Positions 6,929 through 15,214 of a stretch of DNA of 16,553 nucleotides are shown piece after piece. The position numbers were made by a program, and so were the translations under genes. The DNA lies in assembly GCA_964485695.1 (NCBI GenBank), contig CAZAKZ010000124.1, positions 1-16,553 of the forward strand, in the 5' to 3' direction. Each line of letters starts with the position of its first letter. Position 1 is the stretch's first letter. The notes beneath the pieces were generated by a model, which had not been told where the DNA came from, searched no databases, and saw only the letters and a list, made by a program, of their open reading frames with translations. The DNA comes from CAZAKZ01 sp964485695 (lineage in GTDB: Bacteria; Planctomycetota; JAFGQW01).

Positions 6929-9646
6929 ATGACGGGATGGTGCGGGGCGCCCCTCGCATACCTGCTACTCCTGCTGCCGGCATGCGTCTCCGTACACCAC
7001 GCAGCGCCTGAAGAGGACGGCTTTCGGAGCGCCTGGCACGCGGCACCGGACCGCACCTGGATCGGTCCGCAGTTCTTCGCCAACCGCCTGGCCGACTGGC
7101 GGCTGAAGGACGGGCGTCTCGAGTGCACCCAGGCCCGGAAGCGACTCCCCGTACGCACCCTCCACTGTCTCACGCGGGCCCTGAAGCCGGAGGCCGGAAC
7201 CCTCGTCGTGACGGTGCGCACCGGCCCTCTGCACACCGGGGAGAAACCCTCTACCGACGCCTGGACCGGTTTTCTCGTGGGCGGAGGCGGCCCGCACGTG
7301 GACCCCCGCCTCACTGCCCTCACTCACCACCGGCCCGGTGAGGACGGCGGGCTCCTGGCCGTGATGGATGGCCGGGGCCGGGTACATTTCCGCGACAACA
7401 GCGGGGATCCTGGAAAGAACAATCCCTGGTCCATCGGCGGCGCCGTGGCCCCGGAACGAACGCCGGTGCTGGAGGCGACCTCGACTGGCGGCGGTGGCAT
7501 TCCGGACGGGGACCCGGCACCCGTGGTGCTTCGCCTCGTGGGGAAATCCGTCGGAGAAACCTACGCCCTGACCATGACGGCGCATCGTCTCGACACCGGA
7601 GCGCTCCTGAGGGAGGCCATCCTCGAAGGCGTGAATCCCGACCAGATGGACGGCTGCCTGGCGCTGGTTTCGCACCGAGGGGGCCACTGGTTCAGCGACT
7701 GGCACATCGAAGGATCCAAGGTGGCCGTCCACGAGGACCGGGCCTGGGGCCCGGTCCTCTGCGCGCTCCACACCGTGAGTGGCGGGGTGCTCAAGATGAC
7801 AGCGCAGATGCCGCCCCTCGGAGACACCGACACCCGCACTGCCCGGCTGCAGATCCGGATCGGCGGGGGGAATTCCTGGCGGACCGTGGCGGAGTCGACC
7901 CTGGTGGAGGACTCCTGGACCTTTCCCTTCCGCGTCGAGAACTGGGACAGCAGCCGGGACACCCCCTACCGCATCGTCTACGACCTGCGCGCCGGCAAGG
8001 ACACGACCACCCGGCACGACTATCGGGGGACGGTGCGCGCCGAGCCCTTGCACCAAGATGCGTTCACCGTGGCTGCTTTCACCGGTCACAAGGCCTACAC
8101 CGGCGGCCTCCGGTGGAACCACGACGGCATCTGGTTTCCCCACGGCGATGTGGTCCGGGCCGTGAAGCACCACGATCCCGACCTGCTCTTTTTCTCGGGC
8201 GACCAGGTCTACGAGGGCGACATGACCCCGGCCATAAGACGCCCCTGCGAGAAAGCCCTCCTCGACTACCTCTACAAGTGGTACCGCTGGTGCTGGGCCT
8301 TCGGGGACCTCGCCCGGGACATCCCCACGGTGTGCATCCCCGACGACCACGACGTCTACCACGGCAACATCTGGGGCGCCGGCGGAGTCCGGGCCGAGGC
8401 GGCCGAGCACATCAAGCTGGATCAGGACCGCGGCGGCTACCGGATGCCCACCCGGTTCGTGAACGCCGTGCACCGCACCCAGGTGTCTCACCTGCCCGAT
8501 CCGGAGGACCCCGCTCCCATCGCCCACGATATCACGGTCTATCACACGCGGCTGGACTATGCGGGCGTGAGCTTCGCCATCCTGGCCGACCGCATGTGGA
8601 AGTCCGCTCCGGCCGCGTTGATGCCCGAGGGTCGGGTGGTGAACGGCTGGTTCCGGAATCCGGATTTCGATCCGGTCGCTCGTGCCGATGTTCCCGGCGC
8701 CAGGCTCCTGGGGCCGCGGCAGCTGGCCATGCTTGAATCGTGGGCCGTAGACTGGTCCGGCGGAGCCTGGATGAAGGTGGTCCTGTCCCAGACCCTGTTC
8801 GCCAACGTGGCCACCCTGCCCCGACCCGCCCGGTCCGACGCCGGAGTCCTCTCCATGAAGATTCCGCCGCCCGGTGTCTACCCGGCCACGGACGTGCGCG
8901 TGGCCGACTGCGATTCCAACAGCTGGCCCCCGTCCGGCCGGAACCGGGCGCTGCGGGCCATGCGCAAAGCCTTCGCCCTGCACATCGCCGGAGACCAGCA
9001 CCTGGGCAGCACCGTGCGCTACGGCGTGGACGACTGGGGCGACGCCGGCTACGCCATGTGCGTACCCTCCATCGCCAACACCTTTCCCCGGCGGTGGTAT
9101 CCGGGAGTGAAGGGGAAGAACCGGCATCCAGGAGCGCCGCGAAACACCGGGGAATTCCTGGACGGCTTCGGCAACCGTGTCACCGTCCACGCCGTGTCCA
9201 ATCCGGTGATCTCGGGCCGGGAGCCCGCCGGCCTCCACGACCGGGCGCCGGGGTACGGCATCGCCCGCCTCCACCGGAAAACGCGAGAGATCTCGCTCGA
9301 ATGCTGGCCGCGGTGGGCGGATCCATCCGCTGCAGGCGCCGCGCCGTATCCGGGATGGCCCGTCCGCTTCCGCCAGGTCGACAACTACGGGCGAAAGCCG
9401 AAAGCGTGGCTGCCCGAGCTCGCCGTGGAAGGCCTCGCGGACGCCGTGGTGCAGGTGGTGGACGAGGCGGATGGGAGCCTCGTCTACACCCTCCGGATCC
9501 AGGGGCAGCGGTTCCGGCCCTGGGTCTTCGGCCCGGGCCGCTACACGGTGCGCATCGGCGAGGCGGGAACGAAACAGATGAAGGCGCTCCGGCGCCTCGA
9601 GGCGTCCCCACACCGGGAGACATCTGAAATCCGCGTGAAATTTTGA
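6929..9646 (+). CDS. PhoD-like metallophosphatase lipoprotein with LamG-like N-terminus
   Basis: The protein has 905 residues from the ATG at 6929, which has AGGA 10 nt upstream and gives a lipoprotein signal: a hydrophobic core then LLPAC with the lipidated Cys at residue 19. A TTG at 6878 would add 17 residues and is less likely. Residues 20-270 form a beta-rich, concanavalin/LamG-like region (WKDGRL-type start, ending in HWFSDWHIEG), probably for binding a polymer. A short beta domain precedes the catalytic part. The PhoD family metal-site motifs are GDQVYE (D425), PDDHDV (D472, D473, H474, D475) and GDQH (688-691), in the right order and spacing. It should be a metal-dependent phosphodiesterase or phosphomonoesterase on the outer face of a membrane. 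Its stop overlaps the next gene's start by one base, so it heads a three-gene operon. The substrate is unknown. Confidence 0.88.
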   Translation: MTGWCGAPLAYLLLLLPACVSVHHAAPEEDGFRSAWHAAPDRTWIGPQFFANRLADWRLKDGRLECTQARKRLPVRTLHCLTRALKPEAGTLVVTVRTGPLHTGEKPSTDAWTGFLVGGGGPHVDPRLTALTHHRPGEDGGLLAVMDGRGRVHFRDNSGDPGKNNPWSIGGAVAPERTPVLEATSTGGGGIPDGDPAPVVLRLVGKSVGETYALTMTAHRLDTGALLREAILEGVNPDQMDGCLALVSHRGGHWFSDWHIEGSKVAVHEDRAWGPVLCALHTVSGGVLKMTAQMPPLGDTDTRTARLQIRIGGGNSWRTVAESTLVEDSWTFPFRVENWDSSRDTPYRIVYDLRAGKDTTTRHDYRGTVRAEPLHQDAFTVAAFTGHKAYTGGLRWNHDGIWFPHGDVVRAVKHHDPDLLFFSGDQVYEGDMTPAIRRPCEKALLDYLYKWYRWCWAFGDLARDIPTVCIPDDHDVYHGNIWGAGGVRAEAAEHIKLDQDRGGYRMPTRFVNAVHRTQVSHLPDPEDPAPIAHDITVYHTRLDYAGVSFAILADRMWKSAPAALMPEGRVVNGWFRNPDFDPVARADVPGARLLGPRQLAMLESWAVDWSGGAWMKVVLSQTLFANVATLPRPARSDAGVLSMKIPPPGVYPATDVRVADCDSNSWPPSGRNRALRAMRKAFALHIAGDQHLGSTVRYGVDDWGDAGYAMCVPSIANTFPRRWYPGVKGKNRHPGAPRNTGEFLDGFGNRVTVHAVSNPVISGREPAGLHDRAPGYGIARLHRKTREISLECWPRWADPSAAGAAPYPGWPVRFRQVDNYGRKPKAWLPELAVEGLADAVVQVVDEADGSLVYTLRIQGQRFRPWVFGPGRYTVRIGEAGTKQMKALRRLEASPHRETSEIRVKF

Positions 9647-11247
9647 TGTCAGCCGGGACGACGAGTATGATACGCGCCATGTTCGCCAGAAAATCGATCC
9701 AGGCCCTGTGCCTCGGCCTGGTGTGCTTCGTATTCTTCTTCCTGACCCATCACGGCGGGGTCCGGGCGCCGGACGAGGAAGTGGTCTTCCAGGTGGCCGA
9801 GTCCCTGGCCGGAGGCCGCGGCTACGCCCTGACCTCCGACCTCGCCGGGGCCCCGGGATTCGGCGCCGCCAAGGGTGTGGACGGAAAAGAGTACTCCGTC
9901 TATCCCCCCGGAAATTCCGTGTGGCTGGCGCCGATGGTGGCGCTGGCCCGGGAAATCAATGCCACGGGCTGGTACGAAGGCATCGGCCTGCCGCCGAGCT
10001 ACTACGTGGATTCGTTCCTCCAGCAACTCATCAACCCAAATCCCATGGGGAATCCCGGGGGAAATCCCAGGGATCATGCCCTCCGGTTCCTGGTCACCAC
10101 CTTCAACCTGGTAACGAGCGTGTTGTGCGTGCTGATGTTCTGGCTCATGGCCCTGCGCCTCGCGCGGTCGGACACCGCGGCCTTTGCCGCGGCCCTGGTC
10201 TTCGCCCTGGGCACCCTCGTCTGGGCCTACAGCAATACCATCTTCAGCGAGACCCTGACCACCCTGTTCGCCCTGGCATCCCTCCACATGATCATGGGCT
10301 ACGACCGGTCCCTCGGCGCCGGTGATTCCCGGTCGCGCCTCCTCCGGCCGACACTATCGGGCCTCTGTCTCGGCTTTGCCGCCTCGGCCCACATCTCAGC
10401 CGTTCTGTTCGCGCCGTTCTACCTCCTCTACCTCATCCACCTCTTCAAGAAGAAGGACGGCTGGATGTCCTCCTGGATGCCCGCCCTGACGTGGGGTGTC
10501 GGCTTCGTGGGGATCCTCTTCCTGGTGGGAATCTACAACCACACCCGGTTCGGCAGCTTCCTGGAGAGCGGCCGCTCCATCAGCGAGTTCAACCAGGTGA
10601 TATTCTACCTCCCGTGGACGGCGCTGTTCTGGCACGGCCTGTTCGGACTGACCGTGGGATGGGGCAAGGGACTGCTCCTCTTCTGCCCCGCGGTGGTCGT
10701 TGGCCTCATCGGGTGGCCAGGGCTGTTCAGGCGACACCGCGCCCTCGCCCTGGTCCTGTTCTCCGTGGTGGGGGTCCGGATCCTGTTCTTCGCCTCGTAC
10801 TACGACTGGCACGGCGGTTTCTGCCTGGGCCCGCGATACCTGGTCCCCTGCATCCCCTTCCTGGTGCTGCCGCTGGCGTCCTGGATCGCCGCCAGGCTGG
10901 AGAAGAAGCGGTTCATTTCGCTGTATGCCTTTGCACTTGCTGCCTGGATCTGCGTGGCCCAGCAGTTCTACCTGGCCCTGGGGGAGATCTTCATCTTCTA
11001 CCACGTGATCCGGTTCCAGTTCTACCAGCGGGCGCAGAACATCTTTGCAGAGGATCTCATCTACCTCCACTGGGACCTCTCTCCCCTGCACCATCTCCAT
11101 GAAACGAATCGGGCATCCTGGCTCCTGATGAGCATGCCGGGCACGAACTTCCTGGTGTGGCTCACCGGCTCACTGATCCTGGGTGTCCTCACGGTTCTGG
11201 CCGTGGTGTGGTGGAGACGCAGCGCGCCTGGACCGGCTCCGGATTGA
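9646..11247 (+). CDS. GT-C type membrane glycosyltransferase (GT39/ArnT-like)
   Basis: This 533-residue multi-pass membrane protein has roughly ten hydrophobic segments. Family members move a sugar from a polyprenyl-phosphate donor to a lipid or protein on the periplasmic side. After the first membrane helix comes RAPDEE (D43, E44, E45), matching the acidic motif of the first outer loop in GT-C enzymes, followed by KEYSVYPPGNS (81-91), the tyrosine/proline loop common in GT39-like proteins; CLGPRYLVPCIPFL further on is the family's GPRYLLP-type motif. The ATG at 9646 overlaps the upstream TGA as TGATG, so translation is probably coupled. ATG codons at 9667 and 9679 are alternatives, and none has a strong ribosome-binding site. 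Linkage to a phosphatase and a sulfatase suggests a role in envelope glycan or lipid modification. The acceptor and sugar cannot be read from the sequence. Confidence 0.82.
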   Translation: MSAGTTSMIRAMFARKSIQALCLGLVCFVFFFLTHHGGVRAPDEEVVFQVAESLAGGRGYALTSDLAGAPGFGAAKGVDGKEYSVYPPGNSVWLAPMVALAREINATGWYEGIGLPPSYYVDSFLQQLINPNPMGNPGGNPRDHALRFLVTTFNLVTSVLCVLMFWLMALRLARSDTAAFAAALVFALGTLVWAYSNTIFSETLTTLFALASLHMIMGYDRSLGAGDSRSRLLRPTLSGLCLGFAASAHISAVLFAPFYLLYLIHLFKKKDGWMSSWMPALTWGVGFVGILFLVGIYNHTRFGSFLESGRSISEFNQVIFYLPWTALFWHGLFGLTVGWGKGLLLFCPAVVVGLIGWPGLFRRHRALALVLFSVVGVRILFFASYYDWHGGFCLGPRYLVPCIPFLVLPLASWIAARLEKKRFISLYAFALAAWICVAQQFYLALGEIFIFYHVIRFQFYQRAQNIFAEDLIYLHWDLSPLHHLHETNRASWLLMSMPGTNFLVWLTGSLILGVLTVLAVVWWRRSAPGPAPD

Positions 11248-11279
11248 CCTGAATTGTTTCACACAAAGGAAATCATCGC

Positions 11280-12737
11280 ATGAAACGGAGGCAGTTTCTC
11301 AAGGCCATGGGCGTGACCCTTGGAAGTGCCCTGGTGCCCGGGTGCGCCTCTGCCGGTCTCCGCCGGCCTTCGAGATCCGGGGCCCGTAAACCCAACATCA
11401 TCCTCATCGTGGCCGACGACCTGGGCTACGCCGAGGTGGGCTGCTACGGTCAGAAGAAGATCCGCACCCCGAACATCGACCGCATGGCAGCCGAGGGCAT
11501 CCGGTTCACGCAGCACTATGCCGGATCGGCCGTGTGCGCCCCGTCGCGGTGCGTGCTGCTCACGGGCAAGCACTCCGGCCACGCCCACATCCGCGACAAC
11601 GGAGAGGTGAAACCCGAGGGCCAGCGCCCCCTTCCCGCCGGCACCGTCACCCTCGGCACCCTGCTCCGGAAGGCCGGCTACGTCACGGGCTGCATGGGCA
11701 AGTGGGGACTGGGCCACCCGGGCTCAGAGGGCGTCCCCGGCAACCAGGGTTTCGACCACTTCTTCGGCTACAACTGCCAGCGCCAGGCCCATAACTATGT
11801 TCCACGCTACCTGTGGCGCAACGACAGGAAGGTCCCCCTCGAGGGCAATGACCGCGGCCTCACGGGCAAGCACTACTCCCACGACCTCATCGCGGAGGAG
11901 GCCCTGAGATTCATCTCCGACAACCGGAAGAAGCCCTTCTTCCTCTACCTGCCCTTCACCATCCCGCACCTGGCCCTCCAGGTGCCCGAGGACTCCCTCG
12001 CCGAATACCGGGGAAAGTGGCCCGATCCTCCGTACGAGGGCGGCAAGGGCTACCTGCCCCACCCCACCCCCCGCGCCGCCTACGCCGCCATGGTGACGCG
12101 CATGGACCGGGACGTCGGCCGCATCCTGGACCGGCTTCGAGACCTGGGCCTGGACCGGAACACCCTGGTGATCTTCACCAGCGACAACGGCCCCACCTAC
12201 AACCGCCTCGGCGGCTCCGACTCGAAGTTCTTCGAGAGCGCCGGTCCTTTCAGCGGCCTCAAGGGCAGCCTCAAGGAGGGCGGCATCCGGGTGCCCCTGG
12301 TGGCACGGTGGCCCGGGAAGATCCGGCCAGGCATCGTCACCGACCACCTGTCGGCCTTCTACGACGTGATGCCCACCCTGGCCGACGTGGCCGGTTCCGA
12401 GGCGGCCACAGACACGGACGGCATCAGCTTCCTGTCGACTATGGTCGGCCGGACGGATCACCAGCACACCCACGACTTCCTGTTCTGGGACTTCCCCGGG
12501 TACGGCGGGCAGATCGCCGTGCGCACGGGCAAGTGGAAGGGCCTCCGCCGGCGCGTGCGCAGGAATCCGGACGCACCCCTGAAACTCTATGACCTCGAGG
12601 CGGACATCGGCGAGAAGCACGACGTGGCCGCAGACCATCCGGAGGTCGTCGAGAAGATCCGGCGCATCATGATCCAGGAGCGGTGCCGGCCGGCCATCAA
12701 GAAGTTCCGGTTCGGGCGCTACGGGGCGGGCGAGTAA
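11280..12737 (+). CDS. Formylglycine-dependent sulfatase with Tat-like signal
   Basis: The protein has 485 residues. AAGGA (11266-11270) lies 9 nt before the ATG. The leader MKRRQFLKAMG fits the twin-arginine motif and is followed by LVPGC, so C22 could also be lipidated; the protein acts outside the cytoplasm. ADDLG (D46, D47) and SDNGP (D302, N303) supply the calcium ligands. CAPSR at 86-90 is the core sulfatase signature, with C86 converted to formylglycine by a maturase not present in this window. GKWGLG and GFDHFFGYNCQRQAHNY are typical of one arylsulfatase-like subgroup common in Planctomycetota and Bacteroidota. The C-terminal TGKWKGLR...LYDLEADIGEKHDVA block is complete, so the enzyme looks intact. 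It hydrolyses sulfate esters, probably on sulfated polysaccharide. It is the last gene of the PhoD/GT-C operon, 32 nt after the previous stop codon, and it faces the GT9 gene with 6 nt between stops. Confidence 0.95.
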   Translation: MKRRQFLKAMGVTLGSALVPGCASAGLRRPSRSGARKPNIILIVADDLGYAEVGCYGQKKIRTPNIDRMAAEGIRFTQHYAGSAVCAPSRCVLLTGKHSGHAHIRDNGEVKPEGQRPLPAGTVTLGTLLRKAGYVTGCMGKWGLGHPGSEGVPGNQGFDHFFGYNCQRQAHNYVPRYLWRNDRKVPLEGNDRGLTGKHYSHDLIAEEALRFISDNRKKPFFLYLPFTIPHLALQVPEDSLAEYRGKWPDPPYEGGKGYLPHPTPRAAYAAMVTRMDRDVGRILDRLRDLGLDRNTLVIFTSDNGPTYNRLGGSDSKFFESAGPFSGLKGSLKEGGIRVPLVARWPGKIRPGIVTDHLSAFYDVMPTLADVAGSEAATDTDGISFLSTMVGRTDHQHTHDFLFWDFPGYGGQIAVRTGKWKGLRRRVRRNPDAPLKLYDLEADIGEKHDVAADHPEVVEKIRRIMIQERCRPAIKKFRFGRYGAGE

Positions 12738-12749
12738 AAAAACTCACCC
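12728..12749. other. Hairpin spanning both convergent stop codons
   Basis: 12728-12735 pairs with 12742-12749 with one mismatch (12731/12746, a G-U pair in minus-strand RNA), leaving a loop of six A. It contains both the TAA of the sulfatase gene and the TGA of the GT9 gene. It has no following T-run, so it is at best part of a bidirectional stop. Confidence 0.4.
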
Positions 12750-14222
12750 CACGCTCCGGTCGCGAATCCTCCGCGCCAGGGCCAGCACCTGATTCGCCAG
12801 GTCCGCCTGTTCCCCCACCTCGAACGGTCCGGGGCCGGCGTGCACCACGTGGATCTCGCCAGGTCCCATGGGGCGCCACCGGTCCGGAAAATCCGGGGTG
12901 TCGTAGCCGGCGAAGACGGCGATGACATCCCGGCCGAGGGCGGCGGCAGCATGGTGGCCCTGGGAGTCGTAGCCGACGTAGAGGTCCGTGCAGCGGATCA
13001 GCGCAGCCAGTCTTGCCACGGAGCCCTCGAAGGCCACGAGGACCGGGCGATCGGGTGCGGGCACGACCCCGCCGTCGAGATCCCCGGTGCCGGAGACCTC
13101 CACCACAGTGTGGCCCGCGGCCCGGGTAGCCTCCATGAGGGCGCGGGCGGGTCGGGTCTCCTCTTCCCGGAATCCCTGATCCAGGATCAGGGCGGCCCCC
13201 GCATCCAGGAATCCCAGGACCAGGGAACGCTCGAAGGCCGACGGTACGGCAGGGTCTCGTGTCCCCCCGGCGTCGACCACGCGCTTTCGCAGGTTGCCGC
13301 CCACGCCGAAGTTCATGCTCACGGTGAAGGGCCGCTTTTCGAAGCAGAAGTGCGCGGCCACCCGTTCGGCAAAGGACCGGTCCGCCTCGGGGAGGTGCAG
13401 GCGGGGATGGAGCGGCTCTGTATGCGTGCCGAACACGGTGTCCAGCCACGCCACGAGGTCCTCACCGAGGCTCCGGCAAGGAACCTCGGGGGCCTCCGTG
13501 GTCGGATCCCAGAAGAAGAAGCGGTCCTTCTCCTCCACCTCGGGAAGCACCGGCAGGAGACCGCTCTGGAGCATCCGGGAGTCGAGGTTGATCACCAACA
13601 CTTCGCCGCCTGTTGCGCGCCGCTCCTCCTCCACTGCATCCGCCACCTCAAGCCAGGAGAAAAACCGCTCGCCGAGTCCTCCCCGGCGGGGGTACGCCAC
13701 CTCCCGGGTCCGGAACCGCGGACTGCCCGCAAACAGGGTCCCGTTCTTGCCGGGACCGAGGAAGACGATTTCCGCGGCGGGAAACGCCCGGAGCGCTTTT
13801 TCCGCGGCCAGGCCCGCCAGGAGTATATCCGCACCGATGGTCACCCGGGACAGAAGGAGAACCGCACGGATCCGCGCCGGGTCCACGGCCATCGGAGCGG
13901 GACAGCGGATCCGATCCATGCGCCGGAGGAGGGCGGCCTCGTCTCCGAGGCCGAACCCGTGAAGCCGGGCGCTGAACGCGGCCCCCACCTTTCCGAAATC
14001 TCGCGCCCTGGTAACGAGCCGGGCCAGGATCCGCTCCATGTCCCGCCGGTCCGCGGCGCGATAGGAGTCCGCCAGGGGCTCCACAATGTCCACGAACAGG
14101 GATTTCACGGCAGCGCGGGCCACGCGACCGTCGGTGTGGAACAGGAGGTCCGACAGATCGTCCAGGGCTTCGGGCAGCGGCTTCTTTGATCGGTCTTGTT
14201 GCACGGACTTGTCGCTCTCCAA
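12744..14222 (-). CDS. GT9-like glycosyltransferase (heptosyltransferase-like) with N-terminal extension
   Basis: The protein has up to 492 residues. From about residue 118 it follows the GT-B layout of ADP-heptose:LPS heptosyltransferases: AVLLLSRVTIGADILLAGLAAEKALRAFP resembles the N-terminal GD motif region, and LYVGYDSQGHHAAAALGRDVIAVFAG (D419, S420) matches the family's GxDSGxxHxAAALGxPxVALFG donor-binding motif. It should transfer a sugar, perhaps heptose, from a nucleotide donor in the cytoplasm. The first 117 residues are helical, charged and not part of the family core. The start is uncertain: TTG at 14222 is the longest option with a poor ribosome-binding site; GTG at 14204 has GGAG 12 nt upstream. 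It lies 22 nt behind the kinase-like gene on the same strand, so the two form one unit. An LPS-core or other glycolipid role is inferred from that pairing. Confidence 0.78.
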   Translation of the reverse strand: MESDKSVQQDRSKKPLPEALDDLSDLLFHTDGRVARAAVKSLFVDIVEPLADSYRAADRRDMERILARLVTRARDFGKVGAAFSARLHGFGLGDEAALLRRMDRIRCPAPMAVDPARIRAVLLLSRVTIGADILLAGLAAEKALRAFPAAEIVFLGPGKNGTLFAGSPRFRTREVAYPRRGGLGERFFSWLEVADAVEEERRATGGEVLVINLDSRMLQSGLLPVLPEVEEKDRFFFWDPTTEAPEVPCRSLGEDLVAWLDTVFGTHTEPLHPRLHLPEADRSFAERVAAHFCFEKRPFTVSMNFGVGGNLRKRVVDAGGTRDPAVPSAFERSLVLGFLDAGAALILDQGFREEETRPARALMEATRAAGHTVVEVSGTGDLDGGVVPAPDRPVLVAFEGSVARLAALIRCTDLYVGYDSQGHHAAAALGRDVIAVFAGYDTPDFPDRWRPMGPGEIHVVHAGPGPFEVGEQADLANQVLALARRIRDRSVG

Positions 14223-14244
14223 GATCTCGATCCGTGGTATTACC

Positions 14245-15105
14245 TCATTTCAGGAGGCGCTGCAAGGACCTGAAGACGCCCCCGGGAGCATGGGGATCCT
14301 GGCGGCGGAGAAAATGCTCCACGATGAATGCGATCCTGCGCACGGGGCTGGACGGATGGAGGGCATCCTCGACCACGGTCCGGAGGAGATCGGGATGCGG
14401 GTAGGCATCGACCACGGCCTCGAGGCGCTCCTCGAATCCCTCACCGCGGGAGGCGCGGCCCAGGGAGCGGAGAAAGGAAGCCACCTCCCGCCCCACCAGG
14501 TGCGGCGTGAGCCTCCGCCGGACCCAGGCCACTTCCAGATCGAAGGTGATGAGCCTCGGGCCGGAGACGAACACGTGTCGAAAGGAGCCGTGCTCGTGGA
14601 GGAGACGAGGCTCCATGAGGTCCAGGGCCTTGTGGTGACGCTCCCCCCACCTGGACGAGAACCGTTCGAGAAGCCCGCGCTTTTCCTCCTCCCGCACCGT
14701 GGGATCCTCGAGGATGTCGTAGAGGGTACGGCCCGGACAGAACTCGAGGATCAGATGCGGTTCCCGTACCTCCAGGGGCACGGCCGCGTCCCGGACCCGG
14801 AACACGTCGAAGCCGTGTCGCTGCCAGAGCGCCATGCACTCCGCCTCGGTGCGCCTCCGGCCCCGGGGCCACGAGTTCGACTTCCCGGCAAAGGTCCAGC
14901 ATCCCAGCTGCATCATCCCCTGGCGCAGCCAGCTCCGCTTTCTCAGGAACCTCTTGACCACCACCGGCCCCCCGGACGTCTCCACCTTCAGCACGGTCTG
15001 ACGGCCGTGGCTGCTGTCCAGGACCTGAACCTGCGCAGGATCGAAAGCTCTGTCTTTCATGGACCTTCCGGCTCCGGATCGTTCGCACCCACCCACCGGC
15101 GGCAT
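14245..15105 (-). CDS. LPS-kinase-like protein (WaaP/Kdo kinase superfamily)
   Basis: The protein has 286 residues. The ATG at 15105 has GGAGG (15114-15118) 8 nt upstream; an in-frame ATG at 15060 is weaker. The fold is that of small-sugar or lipopolysaccharide kinases: VVVKRF carries the ATP-binding lysine (K51), RRRTEAE has the likely helix-C glutamate (E87), HLILEF is the hinge, and ITFDLE (D189) corresponds to the DFG-like metal site. The catalytic loop reads LLHEHGSFRHVFV (168-180), where lipopolysaccharide kinases usually have HRDxYxxHFL: the first His and the later His fit, but the catalytic Asp position holds H172. It may be a divergent or inactive kinase. Many Arg and Lys residues suggest binding to an acidic membrane surface. 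With the downstream GT9 gene it could modify a lipid-linked core sugar by phosphorylation. Confidence 0.75.
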   Translation of the reverse strand: MPPVGGCERSGAGRSMKDRAFDPAQVQVLDSSHGRQTVLKVETSGGPVVVKRFLRKRSWLRQGMMQLGCWTFAGKSNSWPRGRRRTEAECMALWQRHGFDVFRVRDAAVPLEVREPHLILEFCPGRTLYDILEDPTVREEEKRGLLERFSSRWGERHHKALDLMEPRLLHEHGSFRHVFVSGPRLITFDLEVAWVRRRLTPHLVGREVASFLRSLGRASRGEGFEERLEAVVDAYPHPDLLRTVVEDALHPSSPVRRIAFIVEHFLRRQDPHAPGGVFRSLQRLLK

Positions 15106-15111
15106 TGTATC

Positions 15112-15127
15112 GGCCTCCCCCGAGGCC
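15112..15127 (-). promoter_or_regulatory. Hairpin covering the kinase ribosome-binding site
   Basis: GGCCTC and GAGGCC (15112-15117 with 15122-15127) form a perfect 6-bp GC stem with a 4-nt loop. In the mRNA of the kinase-like gene the Shine-Dalgarno GGAGG (15114-15118) lies almost wholly in the stem, 8 nt before the ATG, so translation could be held down until the stem opens. Confidence 0.5.
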
Positions 15128-15143
15128 TGGATAGAGAGAATCG

Positions 15144-15172
15144 GTGATATCAGAGCCGTCAGGTCCGGACAA
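15144..15172 (-). promoter_or_regulatory. Possible promoter of the kinase/GT9 unit
   Basis: On the minus strand TTGTCC (15167-15172) and TATCAC (15144-15149) are separated by 17 bp, each matching four of six sigma70 consensus bases. A start near 15137 would give a leader of about 30 nt containing the hairpin over the ribosome-binding site. Confidence 0.35.
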
Positions 15173-15186
15173 TTTCGGTCGAGGAT

Positions 15187-15214
15187 TTGATTTCCGGGCT
15201 GATTTCAGTATGAT
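15187..15214 (+). promoter_or_regulatory. Promoter of the 15268 secreted-protein gene
   Basis: TTGATT (15187-15192) and TATGAT (15209-15214) are spaced by 16 bp, matching four and five of six consensus bases. A start near 15221 would give a leader of about 47 nt. The -10 box overlaps an inverted repeat, AGTATG at 15207-15212 with CATACT at 15220-15225, which could be an operator. Confidence 0.5.

Noticed and set aside
6965..9613. Very long open frame on the minus strand (882 codons)
   Set aside because: It lies entirely inside the PhoD-like gene, has no recognisable domain, and is explained by high GC leaving few stop codons in the antisense frame. The plus-strand protein has clear catalytic motifs.
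12840..14189. 449-codon plus-strand frame
   Set aside because: It is antisense to the GT9-like gene, whose donor-binding motif is clear; the plus-strand product shows no domain.
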